A stretch of DNA of 64,000 bases from Isoetes taiwanensis. Taxonomy: Eukaryota > Streptophyta > Lycopodiopsida > Isoetales > Isoetaceae. Of the stretch, positions 32,101 through 44,040 are shown in pieces; positions within the stretch are counted from its first letter, which is position 1; each line of letters begins with the position of its first letter. The DNA lies in NCBI GenBank assembly GCA_021234155.1, contig JAJEKV010000207.1, positions 1,176,001 to 1,240,000 on the forward strand, in the 5' to 3' direction. Position numbers and translations under genes: made by a program. The notes under the pieces were generated by a model that ran no database searches, was not told the DNA's origin, and saw nothing but the letters and a program-made list of their open reading frames with translations.

Positions 32101-35100
32101 CCCAACGGATGTGTGGTGAGTTGGTATAGGCCTACTAATGCCAAAATAAATGTGCATTTGGTCATGGGTTCAACCCTTGGCAATGTATGTTTATCTTTGG
32201 GAGTTGGTTACTGGGGTTATACGATGATGATCCCCGATGTGGTAGAACTTAAAAGCCTATACGTGTCCTCCACTTTGGCTGCCGCAAGGCGGTGGGATAA
32301 ACTAGCTAGTCTGTACAAGATTAGTCTAGTATGGACCTTAAACAAAGTAATAAAAAAACAATGGGACTATGGTAGGTGGCACTAGCTAGTCTGTACAAGA
32401 TTAGTCTAGTATGGACCTTAAACAAAGTAATAAAAAAACAATGGGACTATGGTAGGTGGCACTAGGATGGTGAGGCTAAAAAGCCATGCCCCTAGAGTTG
32501 CCCCTAGGACCTAGACTTCCTAAGGCGGGATTAAATCCTGCTACAAAGTGTGCATGTAAGGCAAAAGTTTTGCCCAACGGATGTGTGGTGAGTTGGTATA
32601 GGCCTAGTAATGCCAAAATGAATGTGCATTTGGTCATGGGTTTAAACCTTGCCAATGTATGTTTATCTTTGGAAGTTGGTTACTGGGGTTATACGATGAT
32701 GATCCCCGACATGGTAGAACTTAAAAGCCTATACGTGTCCTCCACTTTGGTCACGCTGCAAAGTAGTGGGATAAATTAGCTAGTCTGTACAAGATTAGTC
32801 TAGTATGGACCTTAAACAAAGTAATAAAAAAACAATGGGACTATGGTGGGTGGCGCTAGGATGGTGAGGCTAAAAAGTCATGCCCCTAGAGTTGCCCCTA
32901 GGACTTAGACTTCCTAAGGCGGGATTAAATCCTGCCTACAAAGTGTGCATGTAAGGCAAAAGTTTTGCCCAACGGATGTGTGGTGAGTTGGTATAGGCCT
33001 AGTAATGCCAAAATAAATGTGCATTTAGTCATGGGTTCAAACCTTGCCAATGTATGTTTATCTTTGGGAGTTGGTTACTGGGGTTATACGATGATGATCC
33101 CCGACGTGGTAGAACTTAAAAGCCTATACGTGTCCTCCACTTTGGCTGCCGCAAGGCGGTGGGATAAACTAGCTAGTCTGTACAAGATTAGTCTAGTATG
33201 GACCTTAAACAAAGTAATAAAAAAACAATGGGACTATGGTAGGTGGCACTAGGATGGTGAGGCTAAAAAGCCATGCCCCTAGAGTTGCCCCTAGGACCTA
33301 GACTTCCTAAGGCGGGATTAAATCCTGCCTACAAAGTGTGCATGTAACGCAAAAGTTTTGTCCAACGGATGTGTGGTGAGTTGGTATAGGCCTAGTAATG
33401 CCAAAATAAATGTGCATTTGGTCATGGGTTCAAACCTTGCCAATGTATGTTTATCTTTGGGAGTTGGTTACTGGGGTTATACGATGATGATCCCCGACGT
33501 GGTAGAACTTAAAAGCCTATACGTGTCCTCCACTTTGGCTGCCGCAAGGCGGTGGGATAAACTAGCTAGTCTGTACAAGATTAGTCTAGTATGGACCTTA
33601 AACAAAGTAATAAAAAAACAATGGGACTATGGTAGGTGGCGCTAGGATGGTGAGGCCCAACGGATGTGTGGTGAGTTGGTATAGGCCTAGTAATGCCAAA
33701 ATAAATGTGCATTTGGTCATGGGTTCAACCCTTGCCAATGTATGTTTATCTTTGGGAGTTGGTTACTGGGGTTATACAATGATGATCCCCGACGTGGTAG
33801 AACTTAAAAGCCTATACGTGTCCTCCACTTTGGCTGCCGCAAGGCGGTGGGATAAACTAGCTAGTCTGTACAAGATTAGTCTAGTATGAACCTTACTATG
33901 GTAGGTGGCACTAGCTAGTCTGTACAAGATTAGTCTAGTATGGACCTTAAACAAAGCAATAAAAAAACAATGGGACTATGGTAGGTGGCACTAGGATGGT
34001 GAGGCTAAAAAGCCATGCCCCTAGAGTTGCCCCTAGGACCTAGACTTCCTAAGGCGGGATTAAATCCTGCCTACAAAGTGTGCATGTAAGGCAAAAGTTT
34101 TGCCCAACGGATGTGTGGTGAGTTGGTATAGGCCTAGTAATGCCAAAATGAATGTGCATTTGGTCATGGGTTTAAACCTTGCCAATGTATGTTTATCTTT
34201 GGAAGTTGGTTACTGGGGTTATACGATGATGATCCCCGACATGGTAGAACTTAAAAGCCTATACGTGTCCTCCACTTTGGCTGCCGCAAGGCGGTGGGAT
34301 AAACTAGCTAGTCTGTACAAGATTAGTCTAGTATGGACCTTAAACAAAGTAATAAAAAAACAATGGGACTATAGTGGGTGGCGCTAGGATGGTGAGGCTA
34401 AAAAGCCATGCCCCTAGGACCTAGACTTCCTAAGGCGGGATTAAATCCTGCCTACAAAGTGTGCATGTAAGGCAAAAGTTTTGCCCAACGGATGTGTGGT
34501 GAGTTGGTATAGGCCTAGTAATGCCAAAATAAATGTGCATTTGGTCATGGGTTCAAACCTTGCCAATGTATGTTTATCTTTGGGAGTTGGTTCTTGGGGT
34601 TATAATGATGATGATCCCCGGCGTGGTAGAACTTAAAAGCCTATCGTGTCCTCCACTTTGGCTGCCGCAAGGCTGGTGGGATAAACTAGCTAGTCTGTAC
34701 AAGATTAGTCTAGTATGGACCTTAAACAAAGTAATAAAAAACAATAGGACTATGGTAGGTGGCACTAGGATGGTGAGGCTAAAAGCCATGCCCCTAGAGT
34801 TGCCCCTAGGACCCTAGACTTCCTAAGGCGGGGATTAAATCCACGCCTACAAAGTGTGCATGTAAGGCAAAAGTTTTGTCCAACGGATGTGTGGTGAGTT
34901 GGTATAGGCCTAGTAATGCCAAAATAAATGTGCATTTGGTCATGGGTTCAAACCTTGCCAATGTATGTTTATCTTTGGGAGTTGGTTACTGGGGTTATAC
35001 GATGATGATCCCCGACGTGGTAGAACTTAAAAGCCTATACGTGTCCTCCACTTTGGCTGCCGCAAGGCGGTGGGATAAACTAGCTAGTCTGTACAATATT

Positions 35101-37076
35101 AGTCTAGTATGGACCTTAAACAAAGTAATAAAAAAACAATGGGACTATGGTAGGTGGCACTAGGATGGTGAGGCTAAAAAGCCATGCCCCTAGAGTTGCC
35201 CCTAGGACCTAGACTTCCTAAGGCGGGATTAAATCCTGCCTACAAAGTGTGCATGTAAGGCAAAAGTTTTGCCCAACGGATGTGTTGTGAGTTGGTATAG
35301 GCCTAGTAATGCCAAAATAAATGTGCATTTGGTCATGGGTTCAACCCTTGCCAATGTATGTTTATCTTTGGGAGTTGGTTACTGGAGTTATACGATGATG
35401 ATCCCCGACGTGGTAGAACTTAAAAGCCTATACGTGTCCTCCACTTTGGCTGCCGCAAGGCGGTGGGATAAACTAGCTAGTCTGTACAAGATTAGTCTAG
35501 TATGGACCTTAAACAAAGTAATAAAAAAACAATGGAACTATGGTAGGTGGCACTAGCTAGTCTGTACAAGATTAGTCTAGTATGGACCTTAAACAAAGTA
35601 ATAAAAAAACAATGGGACTATGGTAGGTACCACTAGGATGGTGAGGCTAAAAAGCCATGCCCCTAGAGTTGCCCCTAGGACCTAGACTTCCTAAGGGGGG
35701 ATTAAATCCTGCCTACAAAGTATGCATGTAAGGCAAAAGTTTTGCCCAACGGATGTGTGGTGAGTTGGTATAGGCCTAGTAATGCCAAAATAAATGTGCA
35801 TTTGGTCATGGGTTCAACCCTTGCCAATGTATGTTTATCTTTGGGAGTTGGTTACTGGGGTTATACGATGATGATCCCCGACGTGGTAGAACTTAAAAGC
35901 CTATACGTGTCCTCCACTTTGGCTGCCGCAAGGCGGTGGGATAAACTAGCTAGTGGTAGAACTTAAAAGCCTATACGTGTCCTCCACTTTGGCTGCCGCA
36001 AGGCGGTGGGATAAACTAGCTAGTCTGTACAAGATTAGTCTAGTATGGACCTTAAACAAAGTAATAAAAAAACAATGGGACTATGGTAGGTGGCACTAGC
36101 TAGTCTGTACAAGATTAGTCTAGTATGGACCTTAAGTAATAAAAAAACAATGGGACTATGGTAGGTGGCACTAGGATGGTGAGGCTAAAAAGCCATGCCC
36201 CTAGACTTGCCCCTAGGACCTAGACTTCCTAAGGCGGGATTAAATCCGGCTACAAAGTGTGCATGTAAGGCAAAAGTTTTGCCCAACGGATGTGTGGTGA
36301 GTTGGTATAGGCCTAGTAATGCCAAAATAAATGTGCATTTGGTCATGGGTTCAAACCTTGTCAATGTATGTTTATCTTTGGGAGTTGGTTACTGGGGTTA
36401 TACGATGATGATACCCGACGTGGTAGAACTTAAAAGCCTATACGTGTCCTCCACTTTGGCTACCGCAAGGCGGTGGGATAAACTAGCTAGTCTGTACAAG
36501 ATTAGTCTAGTATGGACCTTAAACAAAGTAATAAAAAAACAATGGGACTATGGTAGGTGGCACTAGGATGGTGAGGCTAAAAAGCCATGCCCCTAGAGTT
36601 GCCCCTAGGACCTAGACTTCCTAAGGCCGGATTAAATCCTGCCTACAAAGTGTGCATGTAAGGCAAAAGTTTTGCCCAACGGATGTGTGGTGAGTTGGTA
36701 TAGTAATGCCAAAATAAATGTGCATTTGGTCATGGGTTCAACCCTTGCCAATGTATGTTTATCTTTGGGAGTTGGTTACTGGGGTTATACGATGATGATC
36801 CCCGACGTGATAGAACTTAAAAGCCTATATTGGCTGCCGCAAGGCGGTGGGATAAACTAGCTAGTCTGTACAAGATTATTCTAGTATGGACCTTAAACAA
36901 AGTAATAAAAAAACAATGGGACTATGGTAGGTGGCGCTAGGATGGTGAGGCTAAAAAGCCATGCCCCTAGAGTTGCCCCTAGGACCTAGACTTCCTAAGG
37001 CGGGATTAAATCCTGCCTACAAAGTGTGCATGTAAGGCAAAAGTTTTGTCCAACGGATGTGTGGTGAGTTGGTATA
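29119..37076 (+). repeat. Tandem array of ~393-bp tRNA-like (SINE-type) units, left part
   Basis: About 20 head-to-tail units; landmark GTTTTG(C/T)CCAACGGATG recurs near 29,180, 29,573, 29,966, 30,365, 30,757, 31,150, 31,622, 32,098, 32,568, 32,965, 33,358, 33,656, 34,100, 34,483, 34,880, 35,269, 35,742, 36,280, 36,672 and 37,055. The basic spacing is 393 bp. Longer units (~472-476 bp) carry an extra copy of a ~80-bp block starting CTAGCTAGTCTGTACAAGA. Each unit has a tRNA A-box-like TGGTGAGTTGGTATAGG and, about 45 bp on, a B-box GGTTCAAACC, the pol III promoter layout of tRNA-derived SINEs. Divergence between units is low. Confidence 0.9.
29190..29260 (+). promoter_or_regulatory. Pol III-type A and B boxes of the first array unit (representative)
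   Basis: GTGGTGAGTTGGTATAGG resembles the tRNA D-arm/A box (TAGCTCAGTTGGTAGAG type). GGGTTCAAACCTTG resembles the T-arm/B box (GGTTCRANYCC). The same pair recurs in every unit of the array. A clear T-run terminator on the plus strand is not visible within the unit. Confidence 0.6.
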
Positions 37077-37106
37077 AAGCACAATTTCATTATAATGGGA
37101 AAATTT
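37077..37106 (+). repeat. Left terminal inverted repeat of the 11.2-kb transposon
   Basis: Begins AAGCACAATTTCATTATAAT. It pairs with 48,250-48,279 in inverse orientation; the first 16 bases match perfectly. Confidence 0.85.
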
Positions 37107-37139
37107 TTAGTAAACTGGAATTTTTTTATTATGGGGGTT

Positions 37140-37290
37140 GTATAGACCTTATGCAGGGGTTGTATACACGTGTACAGTACCCTGTATCATAGACCTTATG
37201 CAGGGGTTGTATACACGTGTACAGTACCCTGTATCATAGACCTTATGCAGGGGTTTAGGACACGTGCAGTACCCGTGTATCATACATACA
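37140..37290 (+). repeat. 47-bp subterminal tandem repeat, about 3 copies
   Basis: TAGACCTTATGCAGGGGTTG followed by TATACACGTGTACAGTACCC repeats from 37,142; the third copy is diverged. Each unit holds the palindrome GTATACACGTGTAC-like core. Its position just inside the transposon end would fit transposase binding sites. Confidence 0.8.
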
Positions 37291-37399
37291 TGAATATTTA
37301 GAGAACATAATAACACGGTATCATATATCAACTTCCAAACACAATTATAGAGACCGAAGTATGAACTATGTATGTCCCTAGTAACCTTCCCCCAGGTTC

Positions 37400-37996
37400 C
37401 TAACCCCTTCCCCTTCCCCTTTCCCTTCCCCTGCGAGGTCTAACCCATGCATCTGGGTTAGGAGTCAAGAGCTCACGCTCCTCCCAGCCTGATTCTTCCC
37501 ACCATATGGGGTACCTAGTCATTAGAAAAAGTAATTCCACAGGATGATACTCACGGAAGAAGAGCGGACCCAACTCCACAAAACCGTTGTACACGTTGTA
37601 GTACACCCTAATAAGGCCATACATCTGTCCCTTACAAATTTCATGAATGAACTCTGATATGTATGCATCCAGAGAGTGTGCTAAATATCCAGCACGAAGA
37701 AGAGGCCTCAATTGCTGTAGCATCTCGTCCAGATAAGGAGGGGGTTCAAGCATTCCCCTCATTGCAAGTCTCCTATAACATTCAGATGGATTAATTTCCA
37801 TCAGTGGCTCATGACCACAATCAAATCGCTCCAGAATGAAGTTGATCAACTCCATTGTAAGCTCCTTGGTGGGACTGTGGCGCAACCTCCACTCCAAGAA
37901 ATGGTCCCATAGCTCATCCATTCCAGGCCGCACAGAATGCCTGGGGCATGCTTGTAGGCCTTCTGGAGTAGCCCAGGGAGGATTGGGTCCAATCAT
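37400..37996 (-). CDS. Transposon-borne 198-aa ORF of unknown function
   Basis: ATG at 37,996 (MIGPNPPWATPEGLQACPRH); open without interruption to 37,400. The product is rich in Leu, Glu, Tyr and Trp, with predicted helices (LINFILERFDCGHEPLMEI; MLEPPPYLDEMLQQLRPLLR) and a basic Arg-Gly tail at the C-terminus (RPRRGRERGRGRG) typical of nucleic-acid or chromatin contact. No signal peptide or membrane span. I do not recognise the family. It is the only long ORF in the element free of frameshifts, so it may be recently functional or the 3' exon of a longer gene. Confidence 0.5.
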   Translation of the reverse strand: MIGPNPPWATPEGLQACPRHSVRPGMDELWDHFLEWRLRHSPTKELTMELINFILERFDCGHEPLMEINPSECYRRLAMRGMLEPPPYLDEMLQQLRPLLRAGYLAHSLDAYISEFIHEICKGQMYGLIRVYYNVYNGFVELGPLFFREYHPVELLFLMTRYPIWWEESGWEERELLTPNPDAWVRPRRGRERGRGRG

Positions 37997-38029
37997 TTGC
38001 AAAAGCAAGCAAGGATCACCAACGGAGCA

Positions 38030-38475
38030 AGGAACACGTAGCAGAGCAAGTAGCAAGTTCAAGAGCAAGCAAGAAGATCAAGTAGCAGGGAGCACGGGAA
38101 TGAAGTAGCAAGGAACAAGGATCAAGATCAAGTAGCAAGATGCAATGAACAAGGAAGATCAAGTAGCAAGAAGATCAAGGAACAAGGAAGATCAAGGAGC
38201 AAGAAGCAAGGATCAAGATCAAGTAGCAAGGAACAAGATCAAGTAGCAAGATCAAGAGCAAGGAACAAGATCAAGTAGCAAGGAGCACGGGAATGAAGTA
38301 GCAAGGAACAAGGATCAAGATCAAGTAGCAAGAAGCAATGAACAAGGAAGATCAAGTAGCAAGAAGATCAAGGAACGAGGAAGATCAAGTAGCAAGAAGA
38401 TCAAGGAACAAGGAAGATGAAGGAGCAAGAAGCAAGGATCAAGATCAAGTAGCAAGGTGAAAAGTGAGAAGTGAA
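38030..38475 (+). repeat. Purine-rich short tandem repeats (AAGTAGCAAG / GATCAAG / GAACAAGG)
   Basis: The words AAGTAGCAAG, GATCAAG and GGAACAAGG recur in varying order across about 440 bp, including two long near-identical blocks (38,090-38,190 and 38,285-38,400). One strand is almost free of pyrimidine runs. Confidence 0.85.
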
Positions 38476-38507
38476 AACAAGGTAAAAGAATTTATAGCAA
38501 CGAATCC

Positions 38508-38635
38508 AATAATGTTGAAGTATAATACCAATAATGTTGAAGTATAATACCAATAATCTTTGACGATAATACCAATAATGCTCACGTATAATACCAATAA
38601 TGCTGAAGTATTATACCAATAATTCTACAACGACT
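38508..38635 (+). repeat. ~27-bp tandem repeat
   Basis: The unit ATACCAATAATGTTGAAGTATA and variants recur about five times. Confidence 0.8.
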
Positions 38636-38639
38636 ATAA

Positions 38640-39390
38640 AAGCAGCTCCATTCGGTAAGTCATTCATCTCCCATGGCTTATAATATTTATGAAGATCAGT
38701 TTGAGACCATTCTTTGCTCCATGAGCTACAATGATATTAATCAGTTGCATACATAAAGGTGTTAAGCTGGATCCTTACTTACAATCCAAAGCGTAAGGTC
38801 GTGGAGTGTGATTGTCCCGCCTTACTCGTGTTGTGATCCATCTTCTTTGGGTTCCTGAGCGCCATGCCTACGAGCTAAATGCGATCACAATAGCAGGGAT
38901 TGATGATGAGTGAATCATCGACTCTATAATGCCATCAATAATATGTGCATCTAAATTATATGTATGCCATCAATAATGTGTGCATCAGATGTAATGATGT
39001 GTATTAAACACCTATTATAAAAGATGTAAGGATGTTAGTATAAGCATAATGGAAGCTAATTGATGTATCGACAACGTATTAATTGTCCAAAATGCTTAAG
39101 TATTATAGCAAAAGAAATTACATACATGATTATCGAGAACATGACTGAGATTGAGAGCTTTTAGCTAATGCTATGTCCCCCCACATGTCAACAATGTATT
39201 TTGGAATCTGAACAGTCTTCGGTCTTTTGCCATTTGCATCCCATGCATAATGTATGGCATCTAACTTCTCATACCTTGATGGATCGATGGATTGGGTCGC
39301 TAACGTTTAGTTAAGCAACCTGTATAGTCACGACCAACGGGCATCCACCATGATACATAAATGTGACCATAATTGGTAGACTCGGATCTA
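38640..39390. other. No gene recognised inside the transposon
   Basis: AT-rich stretch between the tandem repeats and the DUF7869-like gene; it might be its 3' UTR. Confidence 0.35.
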
Positions 39391-39399
39391 GGATGGCAT

Positions 39400-41640
39400 C
39401 TTCTTTCGTCAGAAAGCCCAACCACGTTGGAGTTTCATCGCCTCTCGTGTCGGACTAAAACAAACATACCTTTAAGTAACATGTGCATGAGGATCGAACT
39501 CATCCATAGGCAACACTTTGGGACGCCCATCTGGCGGCCCACAATACGTAGGCAAAGGTCTTACAAGCACAAATGGCTTCATCGACCTCTCGAGTAAATG
39601 CAGCTTGTAGAGGTTCTTGCCTTGTATGCTAAACCAAAAGTTATCATTTTGAGGTCGCCCCGAGATACATCTTCCAAACACACAAGAATCTCCTTCCAAG
39701 AATCCATAGTTGCTTTTCTAATCGCGTGCAAACACACTATCTTCTTGATTTTTTGCGAAGGAATTCCATAATGCTATGTACTTGCGATGCCGTCTGCCGG
39801 GCCGGGAGATCTTTCAATGTCTTCCTTGGAGGGATATTCTTAGGCACCCCGTTGGTAACGTTGGCTCACCATTTTCATCCTCCTTCCACATTCTTATTCC
39901 TTTTTCTCGAATCCACTCTTTATGGGTTGGCCGCGATCTTGTATTGCATAATGGGCCATTTCCCATCCATTTTAAATCGGAATAGCAATGGGTCGGTATG
40001 GCCTGTTAGGCGTTGGCCTTTATCGAGGGGATATATCCCTTGACAAAGCCTTTCCAATCTAGAACTTCATCCACAAAATATGGAGCAGAGACTTTGCATT
40101 GCACTTGCTAAACAAGTAAAGCAACTCGTGCAAAGTTAGAGCATCCGATGAACTCATTAACGTCGAAAAGTTCCCGAACAATGCATCAATATCGTCATGA
40201 GTATGCCCAACCATCATGAAGCCAACCTGAATCTCATCGAATACCTTAAGCCATGTCAAATAAGAGAGGTAGGAGAACACATATCTATTTTTTTTTTGAC
40301 CCGATGCATTATCCAACTGTAAGTAGAGATTTCGAGGAAGAGGATTGAAGCCTTCTAAGTTGGCACTAGAAGATGAAGGCATCTTCTCTTGTGTTCAAGG
40401 CTAGCTTATGTGAAGTGGTCGAAAGTATCTTTTAGGGCTTGCATCAATTTGCAATCAGAAGTTCTCGCTTCCACACGAGATCACCACACTTGTCTTCTTC
40501 CAACTCAAGATAGTGTAGGATCCTAGAAAGTGATCCAACATGAAAGTTTGAGTCATCCTTTCAAAGTTCAAGAGAGAAATGGCCATAAGCCCATCCACCA
40601 TGACCATGTGTCAATGCTCCTGTCAAGCTGCTCTTCAAGCGATCTCCTCTCCAAACAGACTTTGCGAGATGGTGACTTCTTGGTGTGAGTGTTTTGACCT
40701 GATCCATCTTATCATGTATTATGCAAAGGTGACTATCAGGCGAACGATGTGATAATGCACGCCAATGCCAATATTGACTCCTACAGGAACGTTGTTCCAA
40801 CATATGTGCCCGCCGTTGAATTGAAAGGTTACGCCTCTCCCTTGTATCTTTTGTTCTTTCCAATTTCTGCTTGATGACTACACATATGTTACACTTGGAG
40901 AATCTTTGTATTTTTGGCTATGCCGACGCCCTGGAAACTCCTTCTTCCAAATATTGTAAAAAGAGGGCAAGGTTACACTCTTTCCTGTCAATTCTTCCAC
41001 GACGGCACCCACTTCCTTATGTATGCTCTTCTTATTAAGAATGGAAGGAAGTTTGCGAACATTCTCCCTTATATCATCCTTCCCTTTTTTGCTTCTATGT
41101 GGAATGCTCTCCGCATTCTCACTAATGAAGGTATCAAGCACACTTTCTGTAGCTAGTGTCACGCATCTAGGCTTCTTAGAGCCTCAGATTACCATGCTCG
41201 CCCGTTTTCCACCTAACTTTCGAACCTCTTCCTCCAACTATAAAACGTGAGACCGAAAGCAACTCCTAAAGCCCGCAGCGCCATGCGAATTGACAACACT
41301 CCACCCGGAGACCACTACTTAAGCCTCCGACCGCCTGTATAATTTACACTCAACACATCAAAAACAAGCTGCTTGATTGAGAATAAAATTCTTTTCTTAA
41401 GGCACATACTTGCTCTCGGCTCAGTTTTTTGACACATTCGTCCTTGCAGCATGTTGATTTTAGAGCACTCTTGATTGACTTGGAAGCGCACATCCTCTCC
41501 TCCTTCCTATCCCCCTTTGGTTCCCTCCTGACCCTCTTCACATATGTATATTTCCTTTTCCTCTTGAATTGCTTCTCAACATCGCTTCCAAGCACTCAAC
41601 TTCTAAGTCATCTGTTCGATAGCAGCTTTCGAGCTTGTAA
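39400..41640 (-). pseudogene. DUF7869-like protein, candidate transposase of the 11.2-kb element
   Basis: Minus-strand blocks in order: a Cys-containing start (STCCKDECVKKLSREQVCAL, about 41,450); a helical block (LPSILNKKSIHKEVGAVVEE; LPSFYNIWKKEFPG, 41,060-40,930); CIIHDKMDQVKTLTPRSHH and ALTHGHGGWAYGHFSLEL (about 40,730-40,565); then NLYLQLDNASGQKKNRYVFS with FDEIQVGFMMVGHTHDDIDA (40,325-40,165). The LDNxxGxxKN and VGHTHxDID motifs define the DUF7869 family, widespread in plant and animal repeats. The conserved acidic residues (CIIHDKMD, LDN, HDDID) would suit an RNase H-like transposase fold. That is inference. Blocks lie in different frames; some breaks are probably introns, others frameshifts. 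Confidence 0.6.
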
Positions 41641-41813
41641 ATGTTGTGAAACTGTCCTACCATCATGAAGCAAAACATCATGGGTCTCCTGTGTTACTAG
41701 CCCTGTTAGCTATAGGCCTCTCAAAGACAAGCATGACATGACTCGATATTTTGGTTTCCGTTGGATCTATTATGTTACCCAATCAAAGCCCGACCTTTGA
41801 TACACCCAAGAAC

Positions 41814-42413
41814 TCATCGCCTATAGCATCCCCGAGGATCACTAAAGACTATATTCGCCTCAGAATATTTAGATCCAATGCAAGAATGAAGAATGTAGCA
41901 TGGCAAACCTAGTAGATCCGTTTCGAGTAGTAGATCTCTCTCATCTTGGGGCTTAAACAACCTGAGACCAAGACGGGCAGCTAGATTCTCATGACCTCCA
42001 ATCTCCTCTACTATCTTGTCTTCTTCATTTGTTACTGTGTTACTTGGTTCACCACAGTGAGCAGTGAAACTGATGTCCGGCGGGCTACTGACAGATGGTG
42101 GACTACTAGATGAATCCTCTTCTGAAGAGGGCAAATTGAGGGATCTCGAAGACGTATCTTCACTTGAGGGGAACTCATTTTGTTTTACATCCCTCTTAGG
42201 CCACTGAATGAATGTGCCTACTGCCTCACCAATGTTATCTGCCCCTCCGCAGGGGACTGGAAGCTCGGTCGATGGGATCATGGACTCCGTGACCTCAATA
42301 GCTACATTTGAAGGATCTATTTCCTTCCCATGAAGAGTGGTTCTATTCAAAATATGTCCCCGGGCAACAATAGTCCTTCCGACGAATAGGTTGTACAGGG
42401 GAAAATTGAACAT
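41814..42413 (-). CDS. DUF8039-like transposon accessory ORF
   Basis: ATG at 42,413, 199 residues, uninterrupted. The N-terminal 70 residues (VGRTIVARGHILNRTTLHGK, ..VAIEV.., STELPVP.., EAVGTFIQWPKRDV) match the pattern of DUF8039: a(r)G.v....(I/L)H......V.V.....(L)P.P....T..ea.G.fI.WP...i. This domain accompanies En/Spm-like transposon proteins in plants. A Ser/Pro-rich acidic linker follows (SSEEDSSSSPPSVSSPPDIS), then an unassigned C-terminal part. Role in transposition is unknown. Its start lies about 70 bp from the first 14-bp palindrome half-site of the element. Confidence 0.5.
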   Translation of the reverse strand: MFNFPLYNLFVGRTIVARGHILNRTTLHGKEIDPSNVAIEVTESMIPSTELPVPCGGADNIGEAVGTFIQWPKRDVKQNEFPSSEDTSSRSLNLPSSEEDSSSSPPSVSSPPDISFTAHCGEPSNTVTNEEDKIVEEIGGHENLAARLGLRLFKPQDERDLLLETDLLGLPCYILHSCIGSKYSEANIVFSDPRGCYRR

Positions 42414-42483
42414 GTTTCAATCAAGCAAGTCGACACTTTTTAGAGCATATGAAATAGACGAAAAATAAGCAATAAATAAGCGA

Positions 42484-42680
42484 AAATGGCGCCATTTAGT
42501 ACAAAAGAATAAATTTTGGTCTAAACTTGGAGCCAAATGGCGCCATGGCGCCATTTGGCTCCAAATTTACATTCCAACCGTGCACCATGTTCAACCGTAA
42601 GGCGCTATGGAGCCATTAAGACCAACACACCATAAGGGTGTATTTGGAATAGAATGGCGCCCTGGCGCCATTTGATCCAA
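42484..42680. repeat. Palindrome cluster 1 (AAATGGCGCCA / TGGCGCCATTT)
   Basis: A 14-bp palindrome AAATGGCGCCATTT is at 42,484. The full 22-bp palindrome at 42,535-42,556 is part of a longer, almost perfect palindrome of about 40 bp (flanks TTGGAGCC / GGCTCCAA). A variant is at 42,653-42,674. It lies directly upstream of the DUF8039-like gene. Confidence 0.9.
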
Positions 42681-43970
42681 GTTGGTCACATGGGGCGATT
42701 TGGCTTAGCTCCATCACAAAATCTACACGAGGTGCCTATGTTATGCATTCTTGCTCCCATTGCTGTATATGTGTCAATAAGAGCAGGCATGCATAACATG
42801 GGCACCCCATGCCAACTTTGCAATTGAAACCAAGGTTCATATCCTAGCAAAGATTCATATCAAAGATTTGAACACGCGCTATACACATGGCGACAATAGA
42901 ACGTAATTCATACCGTAAAAAAGTGGACTTACTTGATATTAGATAGATCCATAGTGGTATGTCCTGGAGCAGTAGATGGAACAGGAAAATCAAGTTGATC
43001 CCAGCAGAAAGCGCCAAGAAGAAAGCGCCAAGGATTCGCCAAGAAAGCGCAAAGAAGGATTCGCCAAGAAGAATTCGCCAAGAAGAAAGCGCCAAGAATC
43101 ACCTGGGATTTCTGTGAGCGCCAAAAAGAAAGCGCCTGACAGAACGCATGCGCCTTGCAAAGTTTCTGCCTATGCGCCTAAGAAAAGAAGCGCCTTTATC
43201 GCGAGCCGCGGTGAGATCTAACAGCGGATTCGAAACGCTGAACCGTGCCTAAAACGCCTCGCGCCGCGGCATGGTCGCATTAAGTGTGAGCAGGGCGACA
43301 GGGAGCTTTAAATGCAAAGTACAATTTTAAAAGCGGACGATTCAAATTTGGACAGGTGGCAGTCAAATTTCAATTTACGGGCGGGAATTTTGACTTTTAT
43401 GTTAATTTCGGGCGGGCGGGAATTTTGAATTTTATGTTCAAATTTGGGCGGCGTTAGGGCGGAAATATTTGAATTTCAAATTTCAAATTGTGGCGGGCAT
43501 GGCGCTGGGCCGCCACGCGATGCACGGGGCTGGCATAGGCGCTGGACCGCCACGGGCATGGGCGGGCATGGGCGGCTAGGGGGCATGGCGCTGGGATCGC
43601 CACGGGCATGGGCGGGCATGGCGGGCCGAGCGGGCATGGGCGCTGGCCAGCCACGGGCGTAGTTGGCCTCCGTGGTATAGCGCATGTGCGGCGCCAAAGT
43701 TTCTTATGCCTAATTGTTTTTGAAGCTTCTCATTCGTTTTTTAGTTTTTGATTCCGGCTCCTAAGCGCCTCGACCTTAGCCGCCCGGCGCCCGGCGCCTA
43801 GCCGCCAGCGCCTAGCGCCCAGCGCCTAAAGCAACCCTTTTTTCGTCCTTTTTTTCCGTGTTTTCTCGCCATTTCCCCGCAGTCGGCGCCTCAACACATC
43901 AAGCTACACCGCAGCGTTTTCGGACCAAATTCAAAAGGCTCGAAATGGAAATCGACAATGCGGAGCTCCT
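42680..43970. promoter_or_regulatory. Central GC-rich divergent intergenic region of the transposon
   Basis: Between the minus-strand genes and the plus-strand gene. It contains AAGCGCCAAGAA-type repeats (42,990-43,110), GC-rich GGCGGGCATGG repeats (43,490-43,660), and GCGCCTAGC/GCGCCCAGC repeats (43,760-43,830). GC content is far above the rest of the element. The head-to-head gene arrangement makes it the likely bidirectional promoter. No convincing protein. Confidence 0.5.
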
Positions 43971-44040
43971 CGAATGTGGAGACGGCTAGCGCACCTCAAA
44001 GGGACAGGTATGTCATCTACTTGCATTGTTTTGTTTGGAC

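Noticed and set aside
37077-37290. CRISPR-like array or centromere satellite for the 47-bp repeats
   Set aside because: Only about three copies without unique spacers, inside a eukaryotic transposon end.
40914-41668. Plus-strand ORFs of 75-80 codons
   Set aside because: They are opposite the DUF7869-like blocks, whose motifs are on the minus strand.
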